A stretch of 64,000 nucleotides of DNA from Halomonas binhaiensis. GTDB lineage: Bacteria > Pseudomonadota > Gammaproteobacteria > Pseudomonadales > Halomonadaceae. Of this stretch, positions 36,574 to 44,926 are shown one piece after another. The translations under genes were made by a program, and so were the position numbers. The notes beneath the pieces are model-generated. The model ran no database searches, had not been told where the DNA came from, and saw nothing but the letters and a program-made list of their open reading frames with translations. Location of the stretch: the NCBI RefSeq assembly GCF_008329985.2, contig NZ_CP038437.2, positions 3,162,001 to 3,226,000 of the forward strand, in the 5' to 3' direction. Position 1 is the stretch's first letter. Every line of letters starts with the position of its first letter.

Positions 36574-36846
36574 TCAATCTCCATCATTTGAATCATTCAT
36601 TACCTCAAATTGCACCAAAGTGGCAGGCATGGTGCAACTATCAACATTGCACTTCACAACTTTTCTTTTCAAAACGCCGCTTTTCAAAACACTGCTTTTC
36701 AAAACGTCGCTTTTCAGAACACTGATCTTCAAAACATTGGTCTTCAAAAGACTGTCTTTCAAAACACGGTTCTTCGAAATGCGGCGCTTCGCAACCTTTG
36801 ACTCAGGAGCATTGCACTTCGAAGCATCACTTGCCAGCCTCGTCAT
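36574..36846 (-). CDS. Putative small basic repeat protein (VLK pentapeptide-type repeats)
   Basis: 90 codons wedged exactly between yegS (its stop at 36848-36850 is one base before this ATG) and the lipoprotein gene (3 bp after this stop). The middle is a run of five-residue units with V-L-K core: TNVLK ISVLK SDVLK. Within the core, differences between units are mostly synonymous in this frame (AAA/AAG, TTG/CTG), whereas the other open frames change amino acids. That and the tight spacing argue for translation. The protein would be strongly basic, with two Cys in the tail, no signal peptide and no known function. It may still be non-coding repeat DNA. Confidence 0.45.
   Translation of the reverse strand: MTRLASDASKCNAPESKVAKRRISKNRVLKDSLLKTNVLKISVLKSDVLKSSVLKSGVLKRKVVKCNVDSCTMPATLVQFEVMNDSNDGD
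36643..36792. repeat. Ten-unit 15-bp tandem repeat
   Basis: Ten contiguous, diverged 15-bp units of the type aacactgcttttcaa, with exact period from 36643 to 36792. On the minus strand it encodes the VLK repeats of the small ORF. On the plus strand one frame reads as pentapeptides such as NTAFQ, NVAFQ and NTDLQ, but without a usable start codon. Confidence 0.9.
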
Positions 36847-36847
36847 C

Positions 36848-37777
36848 CTATTCCCCGGCTGGCGCAGCCAGGCGGCAACTGTCCGGCATGACCAGGCGCA
36901 ATGCCAAGGGGGAAATACTCACTTCGAACGCATTTTGGAAGCAGGGTTCACCATCCAGGGTGAGAGGCAGATAGTGATCACCATCTGCCTCGAAGCGCAA
37001 CCAACGAGTTCGAAAGGCATCCACGTACTGGCCGTGATATGGCCTGGCGCGCAACTCTTTCATCATCCCATGTAGTTGCCTCAGAGAAGCAAAGTCTCGC
37101 ACCAGCATGACATCGAGCAGGCCATCATCGAGGCGTGCTGCTGGCGTCAGCTTCTGCCCGCCTCCAGCTTGCACACCATTGCCCAGTGCCAACAGAAAGA
37201 TGCCGGCTCGACATTCATCCCCTTCCCAGGCGACATGCCCTTGATAGAGCTCGTAGCGCCAGGCCTTGAAGGCACCGACCACCGAATAGGCCCCACCTCC
37301 CATCAAACGCTTGAGGCGTTTGGGAGTTGAACTGGTCACGGCAGCGCCGAATCCTCCCGTGGCCATGTTGATGAAATAGCGATCATTCATCAATGGCACA
37401 TCCACCCAACGGCTGGGTAGGCGACAGGCAGCATCCAGCGAGGCTGCCTGTCCTGGTGGCAGGCCTAATGAGCGAGCCAGGTCATTGGCACTGCCCAAGG
37501 GCATGATGGCAAGCTCCGGACGCTTGTCACGAGGCAGCTGCATCAGGCCATTGACCACTTCATTGACACTGCCATCACCTCCCCCGGCAATGACACGTTT
37601 CACTCCCTCGCAACCTGCCATATAGGCCTGACGCTGGGCATCGCCCTGCTCCCAGGTCACTCTGACCTCAATCTGCAAGCCGCCTCGCCGACAGGCAAAC
37701 ACAGCATTACGTACCTCGGGCTGCTGAGCCCGCTGGCCGTTCAGAATCAATCGATTGATACCTGGCGGCTGAGCCAT
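36848..37777 (-). CDS. yegS: Lipid kinase of the YegS/diacylglycerol kinase family
   Basis: 309 residues. DAGK catalytic domain with the glycine-rich VIAGGGDGSVNEVVNGL motif and MPLGSANDLARSLGLP; C-terminal beta domain with ATGGFGA and DDGLLDVMLV. Phosphorylates lipids (phosphatidylglycerol in E. coli YegS); cytoplasmic, membrane-associated. First gene of a three-gene minus-strand run with the small repeat ORF and the lipoprotein. Confidence 0.92.
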   Translation of the reverse strand: MAQPPGINRLILNGQRAQQPEVRNAVFACRRGGLQIEVRVTWEQGDAQRQAYMAGCEGVKRVIAGGGDGSVNEVVNGLMQLPRDKRPELAIMPLGSANDLARSLGLPPGQAASLDAACRLPSRWVDVPLMNDRYFINMATGGFGAAVTSSTPKRLKRLMGGGAYSVVGAFKAWRYELYQGHVAWEGDECRAGIFLLALGNGVQAGGGQKLTPAARLDDGLLDVMLVRDFASLRQLHGMMKELRARPYHGQYVDAFRTRWLRFEADGDHYLPLTLDGEPCFQNAFEVSISPLALRLVMPDSCRLAAPAGE

Positions 37778-38096
37778 CCTGACGTGTCCTTATCGTTCGT
37801 ACCGTCATGATCCCACGATTCACTCAAGAACCATTGATAGATTGCAACATTCGGCATTCAGGAAACCCACCTCTGATTCCTGGGGTCTTTCCTTTACCGC
37901 AGCTTCTTTTCATTGTTGCTGCTTCTTCTCAACGTTGCTGTTTCTCTCAATGTCGAGCTTTCAGCTATATCACATCATCTGTGCAATATCGTCATGCAAT
38001 GGCCATGCACACCATTCATTCTTCGAGCTTCCTCCTGGTGCAGGTACACTGCCTGTAGATCAGCCATAATGGCCGGCAACGGAACTCTGCAACCAT
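37778..38096. other. Divergent promoter region, pyrimidine-rich, no gene
   Basis: 319 bp between yegS (minus) and the Kef-type gene (plus). Three diverged 19-bp units of the form ctgcttcttctcaacgttg lie at 37900-37956. Open frames here have no protein-like features. Confidence 0.5.
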
Positions 38097-39719
38097 ATGA
38101 TCGAACCCATCTTCATTCTGACAGCCTTTGTTTCAGGTGCTGCCGCCATGTTGCTGCGCCAGCCTCCCTTGGTCGGCTTTCTGGCAGGAGGCTTTCTGCT
38201 CAACGCCATGGGCTACGATGAAATTCCCGTCTTGACGATGGTCTCGCACCTCGGTGTCACTCTGATGCTGTTCACCATCGGCCTCAAGCTCAACATCCGC
38301 ACTCTGCTACGACACGAGGTCTGGGGGGGCGCCAGCCTGCACATGCTGACCACTGTGGCCATTCTGACCTCAGTGCTGGCCCTGGGCCAGGCCATAGCCC
38401 TGCCGTTGCTCGCCAGCAGCGACAATCCATTGATCTCGGAAATGGACCTGCCAGCCTTGCTGGTGCTGGCGTTTGCCTTATCGTTTTCGAGCACTGTTTT
38501 CGTGGTCAAGGTACTCGAAAAACGCAGTGAGACCCAGACATCCTATGGTCGTTTGGCCATTGGCATCCTGATCATGCAGGACCTGTTCGCTGTGGTATTT
38601 CTCACAGCCTCCACTGGCCAGCTACCCAGCATCTGGGCCATTGGACTGCTGGCCCTGCTTCCTCTGGCTCCTTATATGCGTCGACTGCTGGAGCGCATGG
38701 GGCACGGGGAAATGCAGATGTTGTGCGGCATCATGATGGCGCTGGTATTAGGCTATGGCCTGTTTGAGCTGGCAGGCATCAAAGGCGACCTAGGCGCGTT
38801 GATCATCGGCCTGCTGCTGGCGCCTCATCCCGCCGCCCAGAACCTGGCTCGTTCCATGTTCAACATCAAGGAGCTACTGCTGGTCGGCTTCTTCTTCAGC
38901 ATCGGCTTCACTGCACTACCGACCTGGTCATCGCTGGGGATAGCTGCCTTGCTGGTGTTGCTGTTGCCGCTCAAGAGCCTTGTCTATCAGATTATCCTGA
39001 TGCGCTTCCATATGCGGCACCGCACCTCGATACTTGCCACCCTGAGCCTGAGCAACTATTCCGAGTTTGGTCTTATCGTCAGCGCCATTGCCGTATCCAG
39101 TGGCTGGATGGCCCCTGAGTGGCTGGTGGTCATGTCCCTGGCAGTGGCCATGAGCTTTATCCTCTCGGCACTGATCAACTCGGTCAACGAGCAGTTCTAT
39201 CGCTGGATCGAACCGTATTTACCGGACACGGATAGCGCCACCCTGTCGGCCGACGACCGCCCTATCAGCATCGGTGATGCCGAAGCGATCGTCCTGGGCA
39301 TGGGGCGCATTGGGCGTAGCGTTTACCGTCGCCTGAGCAAGGAACATGGTCTCAAGGTACTGGGCATTGACTCCAATCCCAAGAGTGTTCAGACACTCAG
39401 CAGCCAAGGATTCAATATCCTCGAAGGTGATGCGGTAGATTCCGACTTCTGGGACAAGATGCTGATGTCTTCTCAGATACGCCTGGTGGTTCTGGCGATG
39501 CCTCATCATGCCGGTAACCTGTCTGCCCTGAAACAGCTCAGGAGTCGCCATTTCCCAGGCAATATCACCGCCATCGTCGAGTACCCCGAGGAGGTCGACC
39601 CAATCCGTGAACTCGGCGCCAATGCGGTCTATCACGTGTATGACGAAGCAGGACGGGCCCTGGCAGACAGCGCTGCAGAGCAAGCCGGACTCGTCACACG
39701 CAGCGAGCAGTTGGGCTGA
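38097..39719 (+). CDS. CPA2-family cation/proton antiporter with C-terminal RCK/TrkA-N domain (Kef/YbaL-like)
   Basis: 540 residues. About twelve hydrophobic helices, with ALSFSSTVFVVKVL and IKGDLGALIIGLLLAP as CPA2 hallmarks. From about residue 395, a TrkA-N nucleotide-binding domain begins with IVLGMGRIGRSVYRRL. Probably exports K+ (or exchanges Na+/K+ for H+) under nucleotide control. The ribosome site before ATG 38097 is weak, but the protein starts at the usual family position. Confidence 0.9.
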   Translation: MIEPIFILTAFVSGAAAMLLRQPPLVGFLAGGFLLNAMGYDEIPVLTMVSHLGVTLMLFTIGLKLNIRTLLRHEVWGGASLHMLTTVAILTSVLALGQAIALPLLASSDNPLISEMDLPALLVLAFALSFSSTVFVVKVLEKRSETQTSYGRLAIGILIMQDLFAVVFLTASTGQLPSIWAIGLLALLPLAPYMRRLLERMGHGEMQMLCGIMMALVLGYGLFELAGIKGDLGALIIGLLLAPHPAAQNLARSMFNIKELLLVGFFFSIGFTALPTWSSLGIAALLVLLLPLKSLVYQIILMRFHMRHRTSILATLSLSNYSEFGLIVSAIAVSSGWMAPEWLVVMSLAVAMSFILSALINSVNEQFYRWIEPYLPDTDSATLSADDRPISIGDAEAIVLGMGRIGRSVYRRLSKEHGLKVLGIDSNPKSVQTLSSQGFNILEGDAVDSDFWDKMLMSSQIRLVVLAMPHHAGNLSALKQLRSRHFPGNITAIVEYPEEVDPIRELGANAVYHVYDEAGRALADSAAEQAGLVTRSEQLG

Positions 39720-39802
39720 GCAACATTACGAGAGGCTTGCCACTCCGCCCCTGGATGTTGATACTCTGCCCTCTTGCGTTTCTCAGGAACTCTGCATCCG
39801 GT

Positions 39803-40090
39803 ATGGAAAACCTGTTCTCCTGGCTTGGTGAAACCCTCGGCCACATGATCCGTTTTGTCGTTGATACTCTGGGCGCGATGTTCTCCGGGATCGACGACGC
39901 CGCAGCTGGCTTCGCCAATGGGCTGTCCAGCTCCCTGGGCATCTCCCCTTCGCTGTTCAGCATGGCATTTCTGGCCCTGGGCATTTTCTTTCTTTATCGC
40001 GCCGTTCGTGCCCTGATACGGGGCGCCGTCATTGCCGCCATTCTCTGGGCGCTGTTTGCACTGGTCGTGCTGGGCACCCTGCTTCCCTGA
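39803..40090 (+). CDS. Small membrane protein of unknown function
   Basis: 95 residues from ATG 39803. Amphipathic N-terminal helix, then a glycine-rich stretch and two hydrophobic helices (LFSMAFLALGIFFLYRAV and GAVIAAILWALFALVVLGT). No family recognised. Starts are ambiguous: a TTG at 39737 and an ATG at 39755 are in frame, none with a strong ribosome site. It lies 83 bp behind the antiporter gene on the same strand and may be cotranscribed. Confidence 0.6.
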   Translation: MENLFSWLGETLGHMIRFVVDTLGAMFSGIDDAAAGFANGLSSSLGISPSLFSMAFLALGIFFLYRAVRALIRGAVIAAILWALFALVVLGTLLP

Positions 40091-40171
40091 TGGTCGCACG
40101 GGCCTCGATACCCCAAAGTCAGGTTTCAGATAGCTCTTATGAGATAGCTCCCCATGAGAGAGCTCCATGAA

Positions 40172-40203
40172 AACGCCGCCCTGGCTTTAACCAGGGCGGC
40201 GTT
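40172..40203. terminator. Bidirectional terminator-like hairpin before pepN's end
   Basis: Perfect 13-bp arms (aacgccgccctgg at 40172-40184, complement at 40191-40203) with a 6-base loop, between the small membrane protein gene and the convergent pepN. Confidence 0.75.
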
Positions 40204-40231
40204 GGTTCATCGCAATTGTCCAGTGTGCGGA

Positions 40232-42865
40232 TCAGGCCAGGGACTTCTCGATGATTTCATACAGGTTCGGCGACAGCTTCTCCTGACGAATGCGCTCGAG
40301 TTCTGCCTTCATCAGGTCCTGACGCGCCTCATCAAAACGCTGCCAGCGAGTCAATGGCGTGATGATCCGCGCGGCAATTTCCGGATTGAGCCGGTTGAGC
40401 TCAATCACGACATCGGCCAGAAGGCGATAACCTTCACCATCCAGGCGGTGGAAGTTGACCCGGTTCTGACCAGCAAAGGCACCGATCAGGGCACGCACCT
40501 TGTTGGGGTTCTTCAGTGAGAAGGCCGGATGCTGCATCAGGTAACGCACGCGATCGAGAGCGTCTGCCTGAGGGCGAGTCACCTGCAGAGTGAACCACTG
40601 GTCCATGACCAGGGGATCGTGAGCCCACTTGGTGCCAAAGGCCTTGAGCGCAGGATCGGCAATATCCCCCCGGGAGCTGTGCACCAGCAGGGTCAATGCA
40701 TGACGCACATCCGTCATGTTGTGGTCGGCATCGAATTGCTGCTTGGCGGCGGTGATAGCCTGCGGATCCTCGATACTCATCAGGTAGGACAACGCCACAT
40801 TCTTCAACGCACGGCGGCCAATCTGCGCCGGTGTCGGTGCGTATGCCCCAGCACTCTGATTTTCCTGATACAGCGTCAGGAATTCATCGCGCAACTCATG
40901 GGCCAGGGACTGCTTGACGAAATCACGCGCCGCATGAATCGCATCCACATCCACCAGTAGTTGCTGCTCAGCGATGTACGCTTCACTGGGCAGCATCAGC
41001 ATTTCCGCCAAGACCGCCTGGTCGTCGGTATCCTGGGACAGCAGATCACGGAAGGCATCGACCACACGCGGATCCATGACCTTCTCCACACCATTGCGAT
41101 GAGCCGCAATAAGGTCATCCAGCGCCAGCAATACCAGTCGCTGCCCTGCATCCCACTGGTTGAAGCCATCGCTGTCGTTGGCCAGCAGGAAAGCCAGTTC
41201 CTCTCGGGAATAAGGGAAGAACAACTTGACCGGAGCAGAGAAGCCGCGCAGCAGAGACGGCACCGGTGCTTCAGCCACATCCGTGAACAGGAACTCCTGC
41301 TCTTCCTCGCGCAGATGAATGACCGTATCGGTACCCAGATCCTGACCGTCGAGTGTCAGGTTGAGATCGCGACCACTCTTGGTGCCTACCAGCCCCATAC
41401 GTACAGGAATATGCAACGGCAACTTGTCAGGCTGACCAGGAGTCGCAGGAGTACGCTGGCGCAATGTCAGGCGATAGGTGGCATTGGCGTAGTCATACTC
41501 ACCATTGGCATCGATTTCGGGCGTACCAGCCTGGGAATACCAGCGCATGAACTGGGACAGATCAAGCCCGGAAACCTCGGCCATGCAGGTGACGAAGTCC
41601 TCGATGGTCACCGCCTGGCCATCGAAACGAGCGAAGTACAGGTCCGATCCCTTGCGGAAGGTCTCTGCCCCCAACAGGTTCGACAGCATGCGTACGACTT
41701 CCGCCCCTTTTTCATAGATGGTCAGGGTGTAGAAGTTGCCGATCTCGATGTAGCTGTCCGGCCGCACAGGGTGAGAAGTGGGCCCGGCATCCTCGGCAAA
41801 CTGTGCGGTACGGAAGAAGGACACTTCCTCGATACGCTTGACCGGGGCTGAATTGACTTCCGCAGAGAAGCTCTGGTCGCGAAAGACCGTAAAGCCCTCC
41901 TTGAGCGACAGCTGAAACCAGTCGCGGCAAGTAACACGGTTGCCGGACCAGTTATGGAAATACTCATGAGCCACGATGCCTTCAACCCGCTGGAAAGTGG
42001 CATCTGTTGCCGTCTGAGGATGGGTCAATACCGCTGCCGAGTTGAAGATATTGAGGCCCTTGTTTTCCATGGCCCCCATGTTGAAGTCATTGACCGCAAC
42101 AATCATGAACAGATCAAGATCGTACTCACGTCCATAGGCTTCCTCGTCCCAGCGCATAGAGCGCTTGAGAGATGCCATGGCATGCTCCGTCTTGTTGAGA
42201 TTTTCCTCTTCGACCCAGATCTGCAGGGTGACGTCTCGCCCACTCATGGTCGTGAAGTGGTCTTCCACCTTCTTCAGGTCCCCTGCGACCAGGGCAAACA
42301 GATAGGAAGGCTTGGGATGTGGATCTTCCCAGGTGGCAAAATGACGACCATTCGGCAGTTCGCCACGCTCCACCGGGTTGCCATTGGACAACAGTACCGG
42401 CTCACTCCCACTGTCGCCTATCACGGTTGTCGCGAAGGTCGCCATCACATCGGGGCGATCCGGATAGAAGGTGATGCGACGGAAACCTTCTGCCTCACAC
42501 TGGGTGCAATACATGCTGGCTGACTGGTACAGCCCTTCCAGTGCTGTATTGTCCTTTGGCGCGATCTCCACCTCGGTATCGAGGATGAAGGATTCTGGAA
42601 CCTGGAAAACCGTGAGCTCCGTCTCGCTGACTGCATACTCGTCCGCTTCCAGGGCCTGGCCATCCATGGCAATGGCCTTGAGCTCCAGGGCCTCCCCATC
42701 GAGCACCAGGGGAGCTCCCGCATCAGCCTCTGGGTGACGCTGCAGGTGCAGGCGCGCCTTGACTCGCGTTGCCGACGGATCAAGATCAAAGGTCAGCTCG
42801 GTATGCTTGACCAGATAGGCCGGGGGCCGATAGTCGCTCAGGTGAATGGGCTGATGTTCGGACAT
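40232..42865 (-). CDS. pepN: Aminopeptidase N (M1 zinc metallopeptidase)
   Basis: 877 residues (E. coli PepN 870). The substrate-binding GAMEN motif is at 264-268 and the zinc site HEYFH at 300-304, with the third ligand in LKEGFTVF. Removes N-terminal residues from peptides in the cytoplasm. ATG 42865 has GGAG well placed upstream; ATG 42880 would add five residues and overlap that ribosome site. Stands alone, with 195 bp to the next gene. Confidence 0.97.
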   Translation of the reverse strand: MSEHQPIHLSDYRPPAYLVKHTELTFDLDPSATRVKARLHLQRHPEADAGAPLVLDGEALELKAIAMDGQALEADEYAVSETELTVFQVPESFILDTEVEIAPKDNTALEGLYQSASMYCTQCEAEGFRRITFYPDRPDVMATFATTVIGDSGSEPVLLSNGNPVERGELPNGRHFATWEDPHPKPSYLFALVAGDLKKVEDHFTTMSGRDVTLQIWVEEENLNKTEHAMASLKRSMRWDEEAYGREYDLDLFMIVAVNDFNMGAMENKGLNIFNSAAVLTHPQTATDATFQRVEGIVAHEYFHNWSGNRVTCRDWFQLSLKEGFTVFRDQSFSAEVNSAPVKRIEEVSFFRTAQFAEDAGPTSHPVRPDSYIEIGNFYTLTIYEKGAEVVRMLSNLLGAETFRKGSDLYFARFDGQAVTIEDFVTCMAEVSGLDLSQFMRWYSQAGTPEIDANGEYDYANATYRLTLRQRTPATPGQPDKLPLHIPVRMGLVGTKSGRDLNLTLDGQDLGTDTVIHLREEEQEFLFTDVAEAPVPSLLRGFSAPVKLFFPYSREELAFLLANDSDGFNQWDAGQRLVLLALDDLIAAHRNGVEKVMDPRVVDAFRDLLSQDTDDQAVLAEMLMLPSEAYIAEQQLLVDVDAIHAARDFVKQSLAHELRDEFLTLYQENQSAGAYAPTPAQIGRRALKNVALSYLMSIEDPQAITAAKQQFDADHNMTDVRHALTLLVHSSRGDIADPALKAFGTKWAHDPLVMDQWFTLQVTRPQADALDRVRYLMQHPAFSLKNPNKVRALIGAFAGQNRVNFHRLDGEGYRLLADVVIELNRLNPEIAARIITPLTRWQRFDEARQDLMKAELERIRQEKLSPNLYEIIEKSLA

Positions 42866-43060
42866 CTGGGGATGCTCCATGCAAAAAGAAGTCGATGGCT
42901 TTGTAGATTAACGGAATTGTACGGTGGTAAAGGCGCCTGACTCAAAGACGACCCCGAGTCACCAACACTCAGGCCTGGCACCAGCCCCTGTATCACCATG
43001 AAACCGGATCACCATGAAATCGGATCATAATGAAACAGGAACAACATAGAAGCCGCCGCT

Positions 43061-43486
43061 TCAGGAAGACTGGGAAACCGGCTCCGGGCGCGTGAAGATC
43101 CAGATGGCCAGACCGACCAGCCCAATGATCAGGCCCGCCTTCAGCCAGAGAATGGAAACACTGAAAGCCAGAATGGTGATGGAAATACCCAGCATGACCA
43201 TGGCCAGCCATTTGGCATGACGGGGAATGGCCCCAGACTCTTCCCAGGCAACAACCGTGGGGCCGAAGCGGGGGTGCGAGCGAATCCAGTTGGCAAATCG
43301 GGGAGAGCCCCTGGACGCGGCCCAGACAGCCACCAGCAGAAAACAGGTACTGGGCAACAACGGCAGGAAGGCACCCAGCACGCCCAGAGCGAAACTCAGC
43401 CAGGCCAGTATGATGTAAAAAAGGCGTCGGGTGGAGTTAAGCAAGATAAGGCTCCTGAGGCTGCCGGCAAAGGTGACGCATTCCAT
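43061..43486 (-). CDS. DUF454 (YbaN-like) inner-membrane protein
   Basis: 141 residues. The diagnostic YbaN block is LAWLSFALGVLGAFLPLLPS followed by TCFLLVAVWAASRGSPRFANWI. Four hydrophobic segments. Function unknown. The first ~20 residues from ATG 43486 look longer than typical for the family, so a later start is possible. Confidence 0.85.
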   Translation of the reverse strand: MECVTFAGSLRSLILLNSTRRLFYIILAWLSFALGVLGAFLPLLPSTCFLLVAVWAASRGSPRFANWIRSHPRFGPTVVAWEESGAIPRHAKWLAMVMLGISITILAFSVSILWLKAGLIIGLVGLAIWIFTRPEPVSQSS

Positions 43487-43642
43487 TGCTCTTCATTGAA
43501 GCCGAACGGCCAGCGCTTGGCCAATCGGCTTCCACTATCAAGGTGCTAGCATCCAGCTAAATATTCAAGCCCGGTATGTTCCTGCACCTCTGGCCGCGAG
43601 GGTCATCCCGGCACCAAGGCCATCCCCGCTGCCAATGTCATT

Positions 43643-44128
43643 TTAATCACGGAAGTTGTCGAACTGCAGCGCCAGGTCTGGTCCTTCCTCACTGCGCAGC
43701 AGGGCCATCACAGCTTGCAGGTCATCACGCTTCTTGCCTGTGACACGGACTTTCTCGCCTTGAATCTGGGCCTGGACCTTGAGCTTGGAATCCTTGATAC
43801 GCTTGACGATATCCTTGGTTTCCTTCTGCTCCAGGCCCTGCTTGAGGTTGACGCTCTGTCGTGCCTTGACGCCGGACAATTCCGGGCTCTGCTCGTCCAT
43901 GACTCGTGGGTCGATGCCACGTGCAATCAGCTTGCTACGCAGCACATCCAGCATTTGCTTGAGCTGGAAATCCACCTCGGCCGTCAACGCCACCTCTTGC
44001 CCGTTCAGCTCGAAGCTGGCGTCCACACCACGGAAATCAAAACGGCCCTGCACTTCGCGATTGGCCTGATCCACGGCATTCTGTGCTTCGTGGCGATCGA
44101 ATTCAGAGACGATATCAAATGAGGGCAT
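43643..44128 (-). CDS. yajQ: YajQ-family nucleotide-binding protein
   Basis: 161 residues, the family's normal length: [20 protein letters not shown] at the start, [14 protein letters not shown], and [19 protein letters not shown] near the end. YajQ proteins have two ferredoxin-like domains; some bind c-di-GMP and act with transcription factors, others bind RNA or nucleotides. Stands alone. A diguanylate cyclase gene is encoded at 8871-10514, so c-di-GMP signalling is present in this organism. Confidence 0.95.
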   Translation of the reverse strand: MPSFDIVSEFDRHEAQNAVDQANREVQGRFDFRGVDASFELNGQEVALTAEVDFQLKQMLDVLRSKLIARGIDPRVMDEQSPELSGVKARQSVNLKQGLEQKETKDIVKRIKDSKLKVQAQIQGEKVRVTGKKRDDLQAVMALLRSEEGPDLALQFDNFRD

Positions 44129-44241
44129 GTGAGCTCCCTGTGGGCAAAGGAAAGAGGCATTCTAACAAGATGGTGACGTTAGGCGAGCCATGCTTTCAAC
44201 ATCCAGACATGCTTTCAACATCCAGAAGAGGACCTCCGTTC

Positions 44242-44694
44242 TCACGCCGCCAGAGCCTTGCGCATTCGCCAGGCCGCACAGCCATCTTCGTAGTAGTCAT
44301 CAAGCCAGCTATCCAGGCGAAATCCGAAGCGTCGATACATGCCCAGAGCGATACGGTTATCGGCCCGCACCTCCAGCGACAGCCATGTACAGCCAAGTGC
44401 CTGTCCATCGGCTGCAAGCGCTTCAAGTAGACGGCGCCCCAAGCCACCACCACGAGCCCGGGGCGCGATACCCAGGGAATAAACACGTGCCGTCTTGCTG
44501 CCACGCCGCATCAGCAAGGTGCCATAACCGATGATTCCTGATGCGTCTTCCGCCACCAGGGTATGAGCATTGGCACGATTGAGCAGGTGCCATAGCTGGC
44601 GTCGGGAAAAGCGGTCCCCGGAGAAAACCGTATCTTCCAGCTCGACCAAAGCGGCGAGATCAGCAGGTGTAGCAAGGCGAACCTGGGCGGACAT
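44242..44694 (-). CDS. GNAT-family N-acetyltransferase
   Basis: 150 residues from ATG 44694. RimI-like GNAT fold with the acetyl-CoA loop APRARGGGLGRRLLEAL and the C-terminal LEVRADNRIALGMYRRFGF. Divergent from the RimK-like ligase gene 232 bp away. In relatives a GNAT protein, often fused to a C39-like peptidase, accompanies this type of ligase; here only the GNAT part exists. The start could be 44718 or 44694; neither has a strong ribosome site. Confidence 0.82.
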   Translation of the reverse strand: MSAQVRLATPADLAALVELEDTVFSGDRFSRRQLWHLLNRANAHTLVAEDASGIIGYGTLLMRRGSKTARVYSLGIAPRARGGGLGRRLLEALAADGQALGCTWLSLEVRADNRIALGMYRRFGFRLDSWLDDYYEDGCAAWRMRKALAA

Positions 44695-44926
44695 GAAAGC
44701 GATCATCCACAATAACAAGACAACGAAGCATCAGAACAAGGAACAGCGACATATATGTGAGTGCTGAATTCTACCTTTGTCAGCACCTGCTCAGCATGAA
44801 TTTATTTCAAACGGGAGGTGGCTTGTTTTCCACCAGGCTCAAGCGCATTCTTGCGCCACGCTGTCATCAGCCTCCTTCCTGCTTCACGGTGAGTTTCTTT
44901 CCCTATCTTCTGAGGATCACGCCGCC

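Noticed and set aside
36610..36801. Plus-strand pentapeptide-repeat ORF (NTAFQ-type units)
   Set aside because: Only a TTG start without ribosome site, and repeat changes are less synonymous than in the minus-strand frame; kept as an observation, not as a gene.
40961..41851. 296-codon plus-strand open frame inside pepN
   Set aside because: Antisense shadow; pepN is complete and matches its family over its length.
43708..44122. Overlapping ORFs on both strands within yajQ
   Set aside because: yajQ is complete and conserved in length; the others are shadows.
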